Source: Vulcanimicrobiota bacterium (GTDB lineage: Bacteria; Eremiobacterota; Eremiobacteria; Baltobacterales; Baltobacteraceae). Taken from it: a stretch of 26,185 nt of DNA. Below, in pieces: positions 6,455 through 13,718 of this stretch (positions are counted from its first letter, which is position 1; each line of letters starts with the position of its first letter). The notes under the pieces were generated by a model. That model was not told the origin of the DNA and searched no databases. It saw nothing but the letters and a program-made list of their open reading frames with translations. Location of the stretch: contig JAQBPL010000216.1 of assembly GCA_028287545.1 (NCBI GenBank), positions 1-26,185 on the forward strand, in the 5' to 3' direction. Position numbers and translations under genes: made by a program.

Positions 6455-6922
6455 ATGCCGCTGCGTACCGGGAGCCCGCTGCCATCCTTGGACGGCGTCT
6501 CCACCTGGGGCAAGGGCGGCGAACCGAAGGGCGAGGAGCTGGCCGGCAAGCCGCTCCTCGTCCACTTCTGGTCGGTGAGCTGCTACCTGTGCCATAACGT
6601 CGCCGAAGAGATCGCCAAATGGCAGGCCGAGTACGGTCCGCGAGGCCTCGAGGTGATCGCTGTTCACCAGCCGCGCTCCCCCGAGGAACTCGACGTCGCC
6701 CGCGTGAGCGAGGACGCCGAGGGCGCGATGGGGATCTCGTGGCCGCTGGCGATCGACAACGAGCACACGCTCGTCGGCCGCTTCGAGAACCAGTTCGTCC
6801 CGGCGTACTACGTGTTCGACCGCGAGCACAAGCTGGTCCACCGCCAAGCCGGCGACCGCGGGTTCGAGCGCCTTCACGCCAAGATCGGCGAGCTGCTCGG
6901 CGACAAGGTTCCCGCCTCCTGA
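6455..6922 (+). CDS. Thioredoxin-fold redoxin, TlpA/ResA-like, cytoplasmic
   Basis: This 155-residue protein has an AhpC-TSA/TlpA-like fold. HFWSVSCYLCHNV holds the redox pair Cys-43-Tyr-Leu-Cys-46 (CxxC). The strand EVIAVHQPRS and the cis-Pro loop FVPAYYVFDREHKL follow, as in thioredoxin-like reductases. It has no signal peptide or membrane anchor, unlike most TlpA/ResA proteins, so it probably acts in the cytoplasm. The ATG is 7 bases after the peroxiredoxin stop, so the two should be co-transcribed. A natural inference is that it reduces the peroxiredoxin or MsrB encoded nearby, but the partner is not shown by the sequence. The CYLC centre differs from the CGPC of classical thioredoxin. 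Confidence 0.88.
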   Translation: MPLRTGSPLPSLDGVSTWGKGGEPKGEELAGKPLLVHFWSVSCYLCHNVAEEIAKWQAEYGPRGLEVIAVHQPRSPEELDVARVSEDAEGAMGISWPLAIDNEHTLVGRFENQFVPAYYVFDREHKLVHRQAGDRGFERLHAKIGELLGDKVPAS

Positions 6923-6950
6923 GGGGGCCGCTTGGGGCCCGCCTTGCCTA

Positions 6951-6980
6951 TTGCATCCGTGGGGCCCGATGCCGTACACT
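6951..6980 (+). promoter_or_regulatory. Candidate promoter of tRNA-Leu
   Basis: TTGCAT (6951-6956) and TACACT (6975-6980), separated by 18 bases, each match 4 of 6 consensus positions. They lie just upstream of the leader hairpin and tRNA, so transcription would start near 6987. Confidence 0.45.
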
Positions 6981-7031
6981 CACGAGGTTGTCCCGGCCGA
7001 TGCCTCGTAGCATCGCCGGGTGAACCTCGTG
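6981..7031 (+). other. Long stem-loop in the 5' leader of tRNA-Leu
   Basis: The outer arms CACGAGGTT (6981-6989) and AACCTCGTG (7023-7031) pair perfectly over 9 bases. They enclose a second stem, CCCGGC(C)GATGC with GCATCGCCGGG, which has one bulged base and the loop CTCGTA. The 3' arm runs into the first base of the mature tRNA. There is no T tract, so it is unlikely to be a simple terminator. Confidence 0.65.
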
Positions 7032-7117
7032 CGCGAGTGGCGGAATTGGTAGACGCACTAGCTTGAGGGGTTAGCGCTCGCAAGGGCGTGCTGGTTCAAA
7101 TCCAGTCTCGCGCACCA
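7031..7117 (+). tRNA. tRNA-Leu (anticodon GAG), CCA encoded
   Basis: The acceptor stem GCGCGAG (7031-7037) pairs with CTCGCGC (7107-7113), followed by discriminator A and an encoded CCA. The anticodon stem CTAGC pairs with GTTAG around the loop TTGAGGG, giving anticodon GAG, which reads CUC and CUU leucine codons. The extended variable arm (about GCTCGCAAGGGC) marks a class II tRNA, as expected for leucine, and GGTTCAAATCC is the T arm. The length of 87 bases is normal. It has its own candidate promoter and a strong terminator, so it looks monocistronic. Confidence 0.96.
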
Positions 7118-7124
7118 CACTACG

Positions 7125-7157
7125 AAAGCCCGCCGGAACCCCTCCGGCGGGCTTTTT
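7125..7157 (+). terminator. Rho-independent terminator after tRNA-Leu
   Basis: A perfect 13-bp stem, AAAGCCCGCCGGA (7125-7137) with TCCGGCGGGCTTT (7143-7155), closes a 5-base loop ACCCC and runs into five T residues (7153-7157). It lies 8 bases after the tRNA 3' end. Confidence 0.93.
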
Positions 7158-7178
7158 CGCGCGTGTATTCAGCGCAGG

Positions 7179-7430
7179 TCATGCCCCGTCGAGCGCGGCC
7201 AGACCGTCGTAGTCGGGCCCGGCATACCAGTGAACGACGTCCGGCCATTCGAAACGAATCATTTCGAGCTCGACGCTGCTCCGCGATCCGGTGACGAATG
7301 CGGCGAGGCACCCGGCATCGCAGCGCGTGACGCTCACGACGACGTATGGAAAGAGCGGGTGCCGGTACTCCTGGACGTTCAGTTCGCCGCGGGCGATCGT
7401 CGGTGCGAAGTGATTGTCTACGCGGTGCAC
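7179..7430 (-). CDS. Small hypothetical protein, 83 aa
   Basis: I do not recognise the family. The frame starts at a GTG (7428-7430) preceded by GAGGT at short spacing and ends with LAALDGA. The composition is balanced and protein-like, unlike the arginine-rich shadow frames around it. Strand-like segments such as YRHPLFPYVVVSVTRC and LEMIRFEWPDVVHWYAGPDY suggest a small alpha/beta domain. Two Cys lie in RCDAGC. It has no signal peptide or membrane helix. It stands alone between the tRNA terminator and the RND gene, on the opposite strand to both, so context says nothing about its role. The following 243 bases up to the RND start hold no gene I can support. Confidence 0.5.
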   Translation of the reverse strand: MHRVDNHFAPTIARGELNVQEYRHPLFPYVVVSVTRCDAGCLAAFVTGSRSSVELEMIRFEWPDVVHWYAGPDYDGLAALDGA

Positions 7431-7673
7431 GCGACCTCAGCTGCGCGCTGCTTCGTGACGAGCGCCGCCGAGAAGGCCTTCGGTAACTTCACACGCCGAC
7501 TTTAGCGAGCCATTGGGGACTCGTCAAACCCCGGCGCGGGACGTTTCGTACGTCGTGATTCACGCTCACTTCCCCGGCGCCGATCAACTGAATATTTAGG
7601 AGATCGCCTGAAACATCGCGAAGGCGAGCCCCGTACTTCGGGTCGACCGGCAAGAGGAGACGGGTTCTCAATC

Positions 7674-10600
7674 ATGTGGCTGACGCGGTTTTCCATACAG
7701 CGCCCGATCATTGTCGCGATGTTCTTCGTCGCACTGGCAGTCTATGGCGCGGCTTCCTATCTCGCGCTCGGTAAAAACTCGCAACCGAACGTCAGCTTCC
7801 CGATCGTCATCGTAGAAGCGGCATATCCGGGCGCCTCGCCGGCGGAGATGGAACGGCTCGTCGTCAAGCCGATTGAAGATCAGGTCGACGGGATCGAGCA
7901 TCTCGACCAGATGACGGCGTCGGCGCAGGAAGGTCTCGCGGTCGTCGCCGTGCAGTTCAAACTCGGGACGAACCTCGACTTTGCCGCCATCGACGTCCAG
8001 CGCCGCGTCGACACCGCGCGCGTTTACATGCCGTCCGACCTCGATCCGCCGACGGTCTCCAAGAACGGCGCCGACGCGCCGGTTGTCACGTACGCGGTCG
8101 ACTCGAAGTCGCTGACCGCGCCCGCACTGGCCGACGTGCTGAACGATCGCGTTATCTCGGACATCCGCCACATCCCGGGCGTCGAGAACGTCAACCTGAG
8201 CGGGGCGGCGGTGCGGCAGTTCAACGTCGACGCCGACCCGCTGCGCATGATGGCTGCCGGAGCGACGCTCTCCGACCTCTATGCGGCGATCGCGAACAAC
8301 AACGCCAACCTCCCCGGCGGCCGCATCGACCTCCCGACGGTCGAGACGACGGTATCCGTCCATGCCGAGATCAACTCGGCCGGCGACCTTTCGGTCTTGC
8401 CGCTGCCGGTAATCGGCGGGGCGCAGAAACTCCTGCAAGTTCGCGACGTCGCGTCGATCGCCGACACCCATCAAGAGCAGCGGTTGATCTCGCGGATGAA
8501 CGGGGCTCCCGGCCTGATCCTCGACGTGACCCGCACGATCAGTTCCGACGAGGTCGGGACGACCAAGGTCGTGCGCGAGCAGATGAAATCGATCATGAAG
8601 AAGTACCCGCAGATCGAGTTCCACGAGTTGTTCGCCCCCGCGGACTACACGACGGCCTCGCTGAACGGCGTGCTGCAGTCGCTCGCGGAAGGCGTGATCC
8701 TGACCGCCATCGTGCTCATGCTGTTCCTGCACGCCTGGCGCAACGCGGCGGTTGTCATGATCGCGATTCCGTCTTCCCTCCTTGCATCGTTCATCGTCAT
8801 GCGCGTGATGGGACTGACGCTCGACAACGTCTCCCTGATGGGTCTCTCGCTGATCATCGGGATCCTGGTCGACGACTCCATTGTCGTGCTCGAGAACATC
8901 ACGAGGCATCGCGATCTCGGCCAGGCCCCGAACGAGGCCGCGATCAGCGGCCGCACCGAGATTGGCGGCGCGGCAATCGCGATCACGCTGGTCGACGTCG
9001 TCGTCTTCTTGCCGCTGGCATTCCTGAGCGGGTTCGTCGGCGAGTACATGAAAGAGTTCGGGATCGTCGTCACGGTCGCGACGCTCTTCTCGCTGTTCGT
9101 CTCGTTCACGCTCACGCCGGTCCTGGCGGCGAAGTGGTCGGTCAAGAAGCGTTCGGTCGCACCGCCGAGATATCTCGTCTGGTTTCAGCGCGGCTTCGAG
9201 GACGTGAACGAGTGGTACCGGCACACGATGCTTCCGCTCGCGGTGCGGCATCGCTGGATGACCTTTTGGCTGAGCCTGCTGCTCGTGCTCAACGCGATCA
9301 TGCTGCTGGCCGGAACCGAAAAGATGATGGTCGTCGCCGGGGTCGACATCGCGCTCGGGATCGTGACGCTGCTCTGGTTCCCGGTCGGGAACGCCTTGGC
9401 GGGGAAGCATCTCCTCGGCATACGGTTCGAAGGGTCGCACCGTGGCGCGACGCTGAGCAGCGCGCTGGGATGCGCCGCAGCCGGCGCGGCGATGTTCGGC
9501 CTGGCGCTCGGACATTTCAACCTGCAGACCGAGTTCGTTCCCGACACCAAGAGCGGCCAGATCCATGGCGAACTCACGTATCCTGTCGGCACGCCGCTGG
9601 CGGTCACCGAGGGCGCTTTGGTGAGAATCGAGCAAGAAGTGCTCAAGATCCCGAACATCGACACCGTGCGCACCTACGCGGGTGCGAAGCCGGACGGCTA
9701 CGGCTCGATCAACGGCGGATTCGCGGGCCAATTCAACGTCACGCTGCGCAAGGACCATCGGCGCGACCAGGACGCCGTCGTCGCCAAATTGCGCGAGGTG
9801 CTTCCCAACTTGGCGAAGGGCGCGGAACTGACCGTCTCCGGACGCGGCGGCGGCGGCAGCGGGTTGCCGATTTCGTATACGCTCTCCGGTCCAGGCGACG
9901 CCATCCATCCCGCCGCCGACAAACTCGCGGCGTTCATTCGCACGATCCCCGGAACGGTGAACGTGCAGACCGGCGCCGCGAACGAAGCACCGCACCTCAG
10001 CGTGCGGATCGATCCGGCGAAGGCGGCGATCCTCGGCGTGTCGCCCGGCGCTGCGGCGATCGCGGCGCGAACGGCGGTGGGCGGCGCCGTGGCCACGAAA
10101 GTCCGCACGTGGAACGGCCTGGTCAACGTGCTGCTCGAGTACCCGCTGGCCCAGCGCAACTCGATCGACGAAATCCAGCGCATCCCGGTCCGGTCAACGG
10201 ATGGTTCGCTGGTTCCGCTCGGCCGCGTCGCGACGTTCACGTCCGACCGCGCCGCGATCAAGATCCAGCACGCCGACAAACAGGTCGTCGTGCGCGTCAA
10301 CGGCGACATCGACCGCAGCAAGACGACTCTCGGAGAAGTCGTCGGGAAGGTCACCGCGCGACTTGCCGTACCGGGGTTTCTGCCCGGCGGCGTGACGCTC
10401 GGAACCGACGGCGACTCGAAATTTTTCCTCGAATTCCTCAGCTCGATGGGCTTCGCGCTCATCACCTCGATCGCGCTGATCTACTGTCTGATGGTGATCC
10501 TCTACGGATCGTTCGTCACGCCGCTCGTGATCATGTTCTCGATCCCGGTCGCCATCATCGGCGCGCTGCTCTTGCTGGCGATTACGCACCAAACGATCAA

Positions 10601-11033
10601 TCTGTTCTCGGCGATCGGGATCATCATGCTCTTCGGGCTCGTTGCGAAGAACGGAATTCTGCTCGTCGACTACGCCAACACGCTGCGCAAGCGCGGGCTG
10701 ACGTACGGGGAAGCGATTCTGGCCGCGGGCGGAACGCGGCTGCGGCCGATCGTCATGACGACGGCGGCGATGGTCTTTGGCATGCTGCCGCTCGCGCTCG
10801 GCAAGACGGAGGGTGCGGAGATTCGGCAGTCGATGGGAGTCGTGCTGATCGGCGGCCTGCTCAGCTCTCTGTTCCTTACGCTGATTCTGGTCCCGGCCAT
10901 GTACGTTACCGCGAACCGATTCGCGAGCTGGTTGGCCGGCGTGCGCGCAGGTCGCCATGAACGCAGCGCGCCGGACGACGACGATGCGCCGCTGGCGCCG
11001 CCGCCGATTCCCGCCGGGGCGGTCGGCAACTGA
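7674..11033 (+). CDS. RND-family efflux transporter permease (AcrB/HAE1-HME type) with extra membrane insert
   Basis: This 1119-residue inner-membrane proton-driven exporter should form a trimer. It begins with TRFSIQRPIIVAMFF, typical of RND pumps, followed by the first large porter loop. The proton-relay pair is Asp-400/Asp-401 in the TM4 motif GILVDDSIVVLEN, and Lys-992 lies in the TM10 motif LVAKNGILLVDYAN; both match the AcrB relay residues. Between HRWMTFW (about residue 526) and the start of the second porter loop (TEFVPD) it has about 70 more residues than usual. These contain the extra hydrophobic stretches MMVVAGVDIALGIVTLLWF and GATLSSALGCAAAGAAMFGL. No membrane-fusion protein or TolC-type gene is adjacent, so partners must be encoded elsewhere. 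The substrate is unknown. GAGGAGA lies about 13 bases before the ATG. Confidence 0.95.
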   Translation: MWLTRFSIQRPIIVAMFFVALAVYGAASYLALGKNSQPNVSFPIVIVEAAYPGASPAEMERLVVKPIEDQVDGIEHLDQMTASAQEGLAVVAVQFKLGTNLDFAAIDVQRRVDTARVYMPSDLDPPTVSKNGADAPVVTYAVDSKSLTAPALADVLNDRVISDIRHIPGVENVNLSGAAVRQFNVDADPLRMMAAGATLSDLYAAIANNNANLPGGRIDLPTVETTVSVHAEINSAGDLSVLPLPVIGGAQKLLQVRDVASIADTHQEQRLISRMNGAPGLILDVTRTISSDEVGTTKVVREQMKSIMKKYPQIEFHELFAPADYTTASLNGVLQSLAEGVILTAIVLMLFLHAWRNAAVVMIAIPSSLLASFIVMRVMGLTLDNVSLMGLSLIIGILVDDSIVVLENITRHRDLGQAPNEAAISGRTEIGGAAIAITLVDVVVFLPLAFLSGFVGEYMKEFGIVVTVATLFSLFVSFTLTPVLAAKWSVKKRSVAPPRYLVWFQRGFEDVNEWYRHTMLPLAVRHRWMTFWLSLLLVLNAIMLLAGTEKMMVVAGVDIALGIVTLLWFPVGNALAGKHLLGIRFEGSHRGATLSSALGCAAAGAAMFGLALGHFNLQTEFVPDTKSGQIHGELTYPVGTPLAVTEGALVRIEQEVLKIPNIDTVRTYAGAKPDGYGSINGGFAGQFNVTLRKDHRRDQDAVVAKLREVLPNLAKGAELTVSGRGGGGSGLPISYTLSGPGDAIHPAADKLAAFIRTIPGTVNVQTGAANEAPHLSVRIDPAKAAILGVSPGAAAIAARTAVGGAVATKVRTWNGLVNVLLEYPLAQRNSIDEIQRIPVRSTDGSLVPLGRVATFTSDRAAIKIQHADKQVVVRVNGDIDRSKTTLGEVVGKVTARLAVPGFLPGGVTLGTDGDSKFFLEFLSSMGFALITSIALIYCLMVILYGSFVTPLVIMFSIPVAIIGALLLLAITHQTINLFSAIGIIMLFGLVAKNGILLVDYANTLRKRGLTYGEAILAAGGTRLRPIVMTTAAMVFGMLPLALGKTEGAEIRQSMGVVLIGGLLSSLFLTLILVPAMYVTANRFASWLAGVRAGRHERSAPDDDDAPLAPPPIPAGAVGN

Positions 11034-11069
11034 GCCGTCCATTCTTGGAAATCCCTGAGAATGGGTAAG

Positions 11070-11103
11070 GAGACCTCTGGCAACTCGCCGCACCGGAGGT
11101 CTC
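11070..11103 (+). promoter_or_regulatory. 5'-UTR hairpin sequestering the Shine-Dalgarno of the stalk-domain gene
   Basis: GAGACCTCTGG (11070-11080) pairs with CCGGAGGTCTC (11093-11103), all 11 pairs if one G-T pair is counted, around a 12-base loop. The 3' arm contains GGAGGT, the ribosome site 11 bases before the ATG at 11111. A second 7-bp hairpin, CCATTCT/AGAATGG (11039-11064), directly precedes it. The arrangement suggests control of translation initiation. Confidence 0.6.
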
Positions 11104-11110
11104 TGCACTC

Positions 11111-12232
11111 ATGCCATCATCGCTCTCTTCCCGCGCCGCCGCGCTGACGGCGGCTGCCATGCTGGTCGGCGCCGGCGTGCTTCCGGCGCTGGCCGCCGGC
11201 CCGGTGACCGTCACCGTGAACGGTCAAACGGTCAACCTGAACCCGCCGCCGACGGAGCGCGCCGGACGCGTGTTCGTCCCGCTGCGCGGCGTCTTCGAAA
11301 ATCTCGGCGCGTCGGTGGTCTATGCGAACGGCACGATCAACGCGACCGGCCGCGGACACAGCGTCTCGCTGCACATCGGATCGACCCAGGCGACGGTCGA
11401 CGGGCAAAACCAGAACCTCGACGTGGCTCCGTTCCTCATCGGCGCGTCCACCTACGTTCCGCTGCGGTTCGTCTCTCAGGCGCTCGGGGCGAGCGTCAAC
11501 TACGACGGCAGCAACAACCTCGTCGCAATCAACACCAACGGCAACAACAACAACAACCCGCCGCCGACCACGATCACCGCGGCGCCGGCCGGCGGCGCCG
11601 GCGGTGCGATCACCTTGGCATCGGTGGTCCCGGCTCGCGGTGCGACGGTGACGTCGAATCGTCCGACCATCGAGGCGACGTTCGCCGGCGGCAGCGTCGA
11701 TCCGAACTCGATCCGCATCACGCTCGACGGCGCCGACGTGACCAACCTCTCGACGCGTTCGCCGCGCGGCTTCACGTATGCCCCGCCGTCTCCGCTGCAG
11801 CCGGGTCAGCATCAAGTGCGCGTGACCGGGACCGACAGCAACGGCGGCACGTTCAGCCGCGGCTGGTCATTCACCACGGGCGGCTCGTCGGCGGTCGGCC
11901 AGATCATCAACGTGCGTCCGCCCAACGGCGCGACCGTACCGAAGCAATTCACCGTTACGGGTCGTACGACGCCCGGCGCACACGTCACGATCCAGGTCGG
12001 CGCGGGCACCGGCGGACCGACGACGATCGGCGCGATCATCGGTTCGATCCTCTCGGGCGGCCAAACGAACAGCCAGAACTATACGCTGACGGCCGACGCG
12101 AACGGATTCTTCAGCCAGCAGGTGAACGTCGGCGCGCCCTCCGGCAGTGAGCTCGTGCTCGTCATCAACGCGACTGATCCGCAGACCGGCGCGACTGCGA
12201 CGCCGGTGCAGCGCACGCTGACCGTGCAGTAG
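11111..12232 (+). CDS. Secreted stalk-domain (copper amine oxidase N-terminal-like) protein with Ig-like repeats
   Basis: This is a 373-residue exported protein. Residues 1-29 are a Sec signal peptide (hydrophobic AAALTAAAMLVGAGVLPALA, cleavage near ALA-AG). Residues about 30-145 are a Cu-amine-oxidase-N/stalk domain, with its two hallmark copies VFVPLRGVFENLGASVVY and TYVPLRFVSQALGASVNY. An Asn-rich linker (NGNNNNN) and a Gly/Ala-rich spacer lead to two Ig-like (Big/FN3-type) domains, about residues 165-260 and 265-373; examples are VVPARGATVTSNRPTIEATF and VRPPNGATVPKQFTVTGRTT. Such proteins usually bind the cell wall or envelope; no catalytic residues are seen. The gene is 77 bases after the RND stop and has a structured leader with its ribosome site in a hairpin. 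Partners are unknown. Confidence 0.85.
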   Translation: MPSSLSSRAAALTAAAMLVGAGVLPALAAGPVTVTVNGQTVNLNPPPTERAGRVFVPLRGVFENLGASVVYANGTINATGRGHSVSLHIGSTQATVDGQNQNLDVAPFLIGASTYVPLRFVSQALGASVNYDGSNNLVAINTNGNNNNNPPPTTITAAPAGGAGGAITLASVVPARGATVTSNRPTIEATFAGGSVDPNSIRITLDGADVTNLSTRSPRGFTYAPPSPLQPGQHQVRVTGTDSNGGTFSRGWSFTTGGSSAVGQIINVRPPNGATVPKQFTVTGRTTPGAHVTIQVGAGTGGPTTIGAIIGSILSGGQTNSQNYTLTADANGFFSQQVNVGAPSGSELVLVINATDPQTGATATPVQRTLTVQ

Positions 12233-12249
12233 GCCGGGGGCTCAGGGAC

Positions 12250-12945
12250 TCAGGTCGTCTTTTCGATCCACGCGATCGAACGGGCGAGGATCTCGGGCTG
12301 GCGCTCTCCCCAGAGCGCCAGCCCGGTCTTTGCGGTGCCGCCGTACGGATAGCGCTCGGACGGCACGGCGGCGGTCACTGCGAAACTCTCGCCGGAGCGC
12401 ACCGAGACCGGGTCGTCGGCGCCGTACATCAGGTAGACCGAACGCGGCGCGAAGGCGCCGGCGCCGGCGAGCACGCGGGCTCGATCGTCGTCGAGCGAGA
12501 TGCACACGGTACTGACCCCGCCCCAGCCGCGCGCGCTCCCCGCGTAGGCGAGGTCGGCGCCGAAACCGACGCCGAGGAGCGCGATGCGGCCCGGTTCGTG
12601 GTTGGCCTGCCGGGCGGCGAACGCCACCGCGGCCCGGACGTCGGAGGGGTAGACGTGGGGCGAGGAAAGATCGGCCTCGTCCGTCTTGAGCAGGGCGTGG
12701 CGCATATCTTGTCTCACGGATTCGCCGTGGCCGCGCAGATCGAAAGTCAGGACGTTCCAGCCTCGCGTGCGGAACAGCGGCACATAGGGCTCCCAGCACG
12801 ACCGGTCCGCGCCCGCGTCGTGCAGGAGGATCAGCGTCAGCGTCCGGTCGCCCCGTCCCGAGCCGTAGGAGCCGCGCAGATGCACGCTGTCCTCGCTGAG
12901 AAACGTGACGGACCGCCACTCCGAGGAAGCCGTCTCGTGTGTCAC
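12250..12945 (-). CDS. Alpha/beta-hydrolase-fold protein lacking the catalytic Ser and His
   Basis: This 231-residue protein has the alpha/beta-hydrolase layout: strand TLILLHDAGADRSCWEPYVP, then NVLTFDLRGHGES, then RIALLGVGFGADLAYAG, then a late strand SVYLMYGADDPVSV. At the nucleophile elbow, where GxSxG is expected, it reads GVGFG, with Gly-127 instead of Ser. The acid-strand position GADDP is present, but no His occurs after residue 116, so the catalytic His is also absent. It is therefore probably a non-catalytic relative with a binding or scaffold role, unless it uses unrelated residues. The GTG start at 12943-12945 overlaps the divergent SDR start by 7 bases; a GAGGGG ribosome site lies about 12 bases upstream. 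Its 3' end converges on the stalk-domain gene with a 17-base gap. Confidence 0.82.
   Translation of the reverse strand: MTHETASSEWRSVTFLSEDSVHLRGSYGSGRGDRTLTLILLHDAGADRSCWEPYVPLFRTRGWNVLTFDLRGHGESVRQDMRHALLKTDEADLSSPHVYPSDVRAAVAFAARQANHEPGRIALLGVGFGADLAYAGSARGWGGVSTVCISLDDDRARVLAGAGAFAPRSVYLMYGADDPVSVRSGESFAVTAAVPSERYPYGGTAKTGLALWGERQPEILARSIAWIEKTT
12295..12324. terminator. Perfect 13-bp hairpin inside the 3' coding end of the hydrolase gene; possible terminator
   Basis: GGGCTGGCGCTCT (12295-12307) pairs perfectly with AGAGCGCCAGCCC (12312-12324) around a CCCC loop. It lies 63 bases past the stop of the plus-strand stalk-domain gene, within the coding end of the convergent minus-strand gene. 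On the plus strand it is followed by GGTCTTT, a weak T tract. It could stop plus-strand transcription before it runs far into the opposing gene. Confidence 0.4.
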
Positions 12946-13718
12946 CGCCGGTGAGTTCCCCTCACGCCGGCCGAGGGTCCTCTCGTCTGGCCCTGGTGAC
13001 CGGGGCGGCCGCGGGTCTCGGCCGCGGCATCGCGCGGGCGCTCGCCGCGGCCGGTTATCGCGTCGCCATCACCTATCGCCCTGGCGGCACGCCGCCCGAT
13101 GAGACGCTGGCTTTGGTGCGCGTTCACGATCCCGGCGCGGCGGCGATCGCGGCCGATTTCTCCGACCCCGCCGCCGCCGCCGCGGTCGTACGCGATGCCG
13201 AAGCGGCGCGCGGGCCGATCGACGTGCTCGTTCACGCGGTCGGTCCGATCGTGGTGAAACGCTTCGCGCGCTCGACGCCGGACGATTACCGGCTGATGAC
13301 CGAGGCGAACTTCGGATCCGCGGTGGCGCTCGCGTTCGCCGTGATGCCCGGAATGCGCGAGCGTCGCTTCGGGCGGATCGTGCTGTTTGGGATGAACGGT
13401 TCGATGGTAACCCAGCCGGCGCGCGGGATGTCGCTATACGGCGCGGCGAAAGCGGCAGTCGTGACGTTCGCTCGAGCGCTCGCGCTCGAAGAGGCGGCGA
13501 ACGGCATTACCGTAAACGTGATCGAACCCGGTGACATTCGCGACAAGGACGCCGACCGGCGCAGCGCGCGCGCGCTGCCGGCAAACAATCCGACCGGCTC
13601 GGCCGGTTCGTGGGAAGACGTCGCCGCTGCGGTGCTCTTCGCCGCGGCGGACGACAACGGATTTCTCAACGGGATGGTGATCGGCGTAAACGGCGGATTG
13701 ACGGGGCCGCACGAGTGA
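12939..13718 (+). CDS. Short-chain dehydrogenase/reductase (FabG-like)
   Basis: This 259-residue NAD(P)-dependent oxidoreductase belongs to the classical SDR family. The cofactor motif TGxxxGxG is TGAAAGLG at residues 21-28. The catalytic residues are Ser-155 (NGS), Tyr-167 and Lys-171 (YGAAK). The usual NNAG is replaced by HAVG. The C-terminus (NGMVIGVNGGLTG) resembles 3-oxoacyl-ACP reductase and glucose-dehydrogenase types. The substrate cannot be assigned; genome annotations of such proteins often say FabG, but no fatty-acid gene is nearby. The GTG start at 12939 is about 11 bases after GAGGA; a second in-frame GTG at 12951 is the alternative. It is the first gene of a long plus-strand series, and its stop overlaps the next start (GTGA). 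Confidence 0.93.
   Translation: MSPPVSSPHAGRGSSRLALVTGAAAGLGRGIARALAAAGYRVAITYRPGGTPPDETLALVRVHDPGAAAIAADFSDPAAAAAVVRDAEAARGPIDVLVHAVGPIVVKRFARSTPDDYRLMTEANFGSAVALAFAVMPGMRERRFGRIVLFGMNGSMVTQPARGMSLYGAAKAAVVTFARALALEEAANGITVNVIEPGDIRDKDADRRSARALPANNPTGSAGSWEDVAAAVLFAAADDNGFLNGMVIGVNGGLTGPHE

Noticed and set aside
6921..6945. GGGGCCGC/GGGGCCC run after the redoxin gene as terminator
   Set aside because: No stem longer than a few pairs and no T tract; it does not fold convincingly.
7668..9995. 775-codon minus-strand frame antisense to the RND gene
   Set aside because: It is rich in Arg, Asp and His with no domain, and is explained by high GC3 in the RND gene, whose family match is unmistakable.
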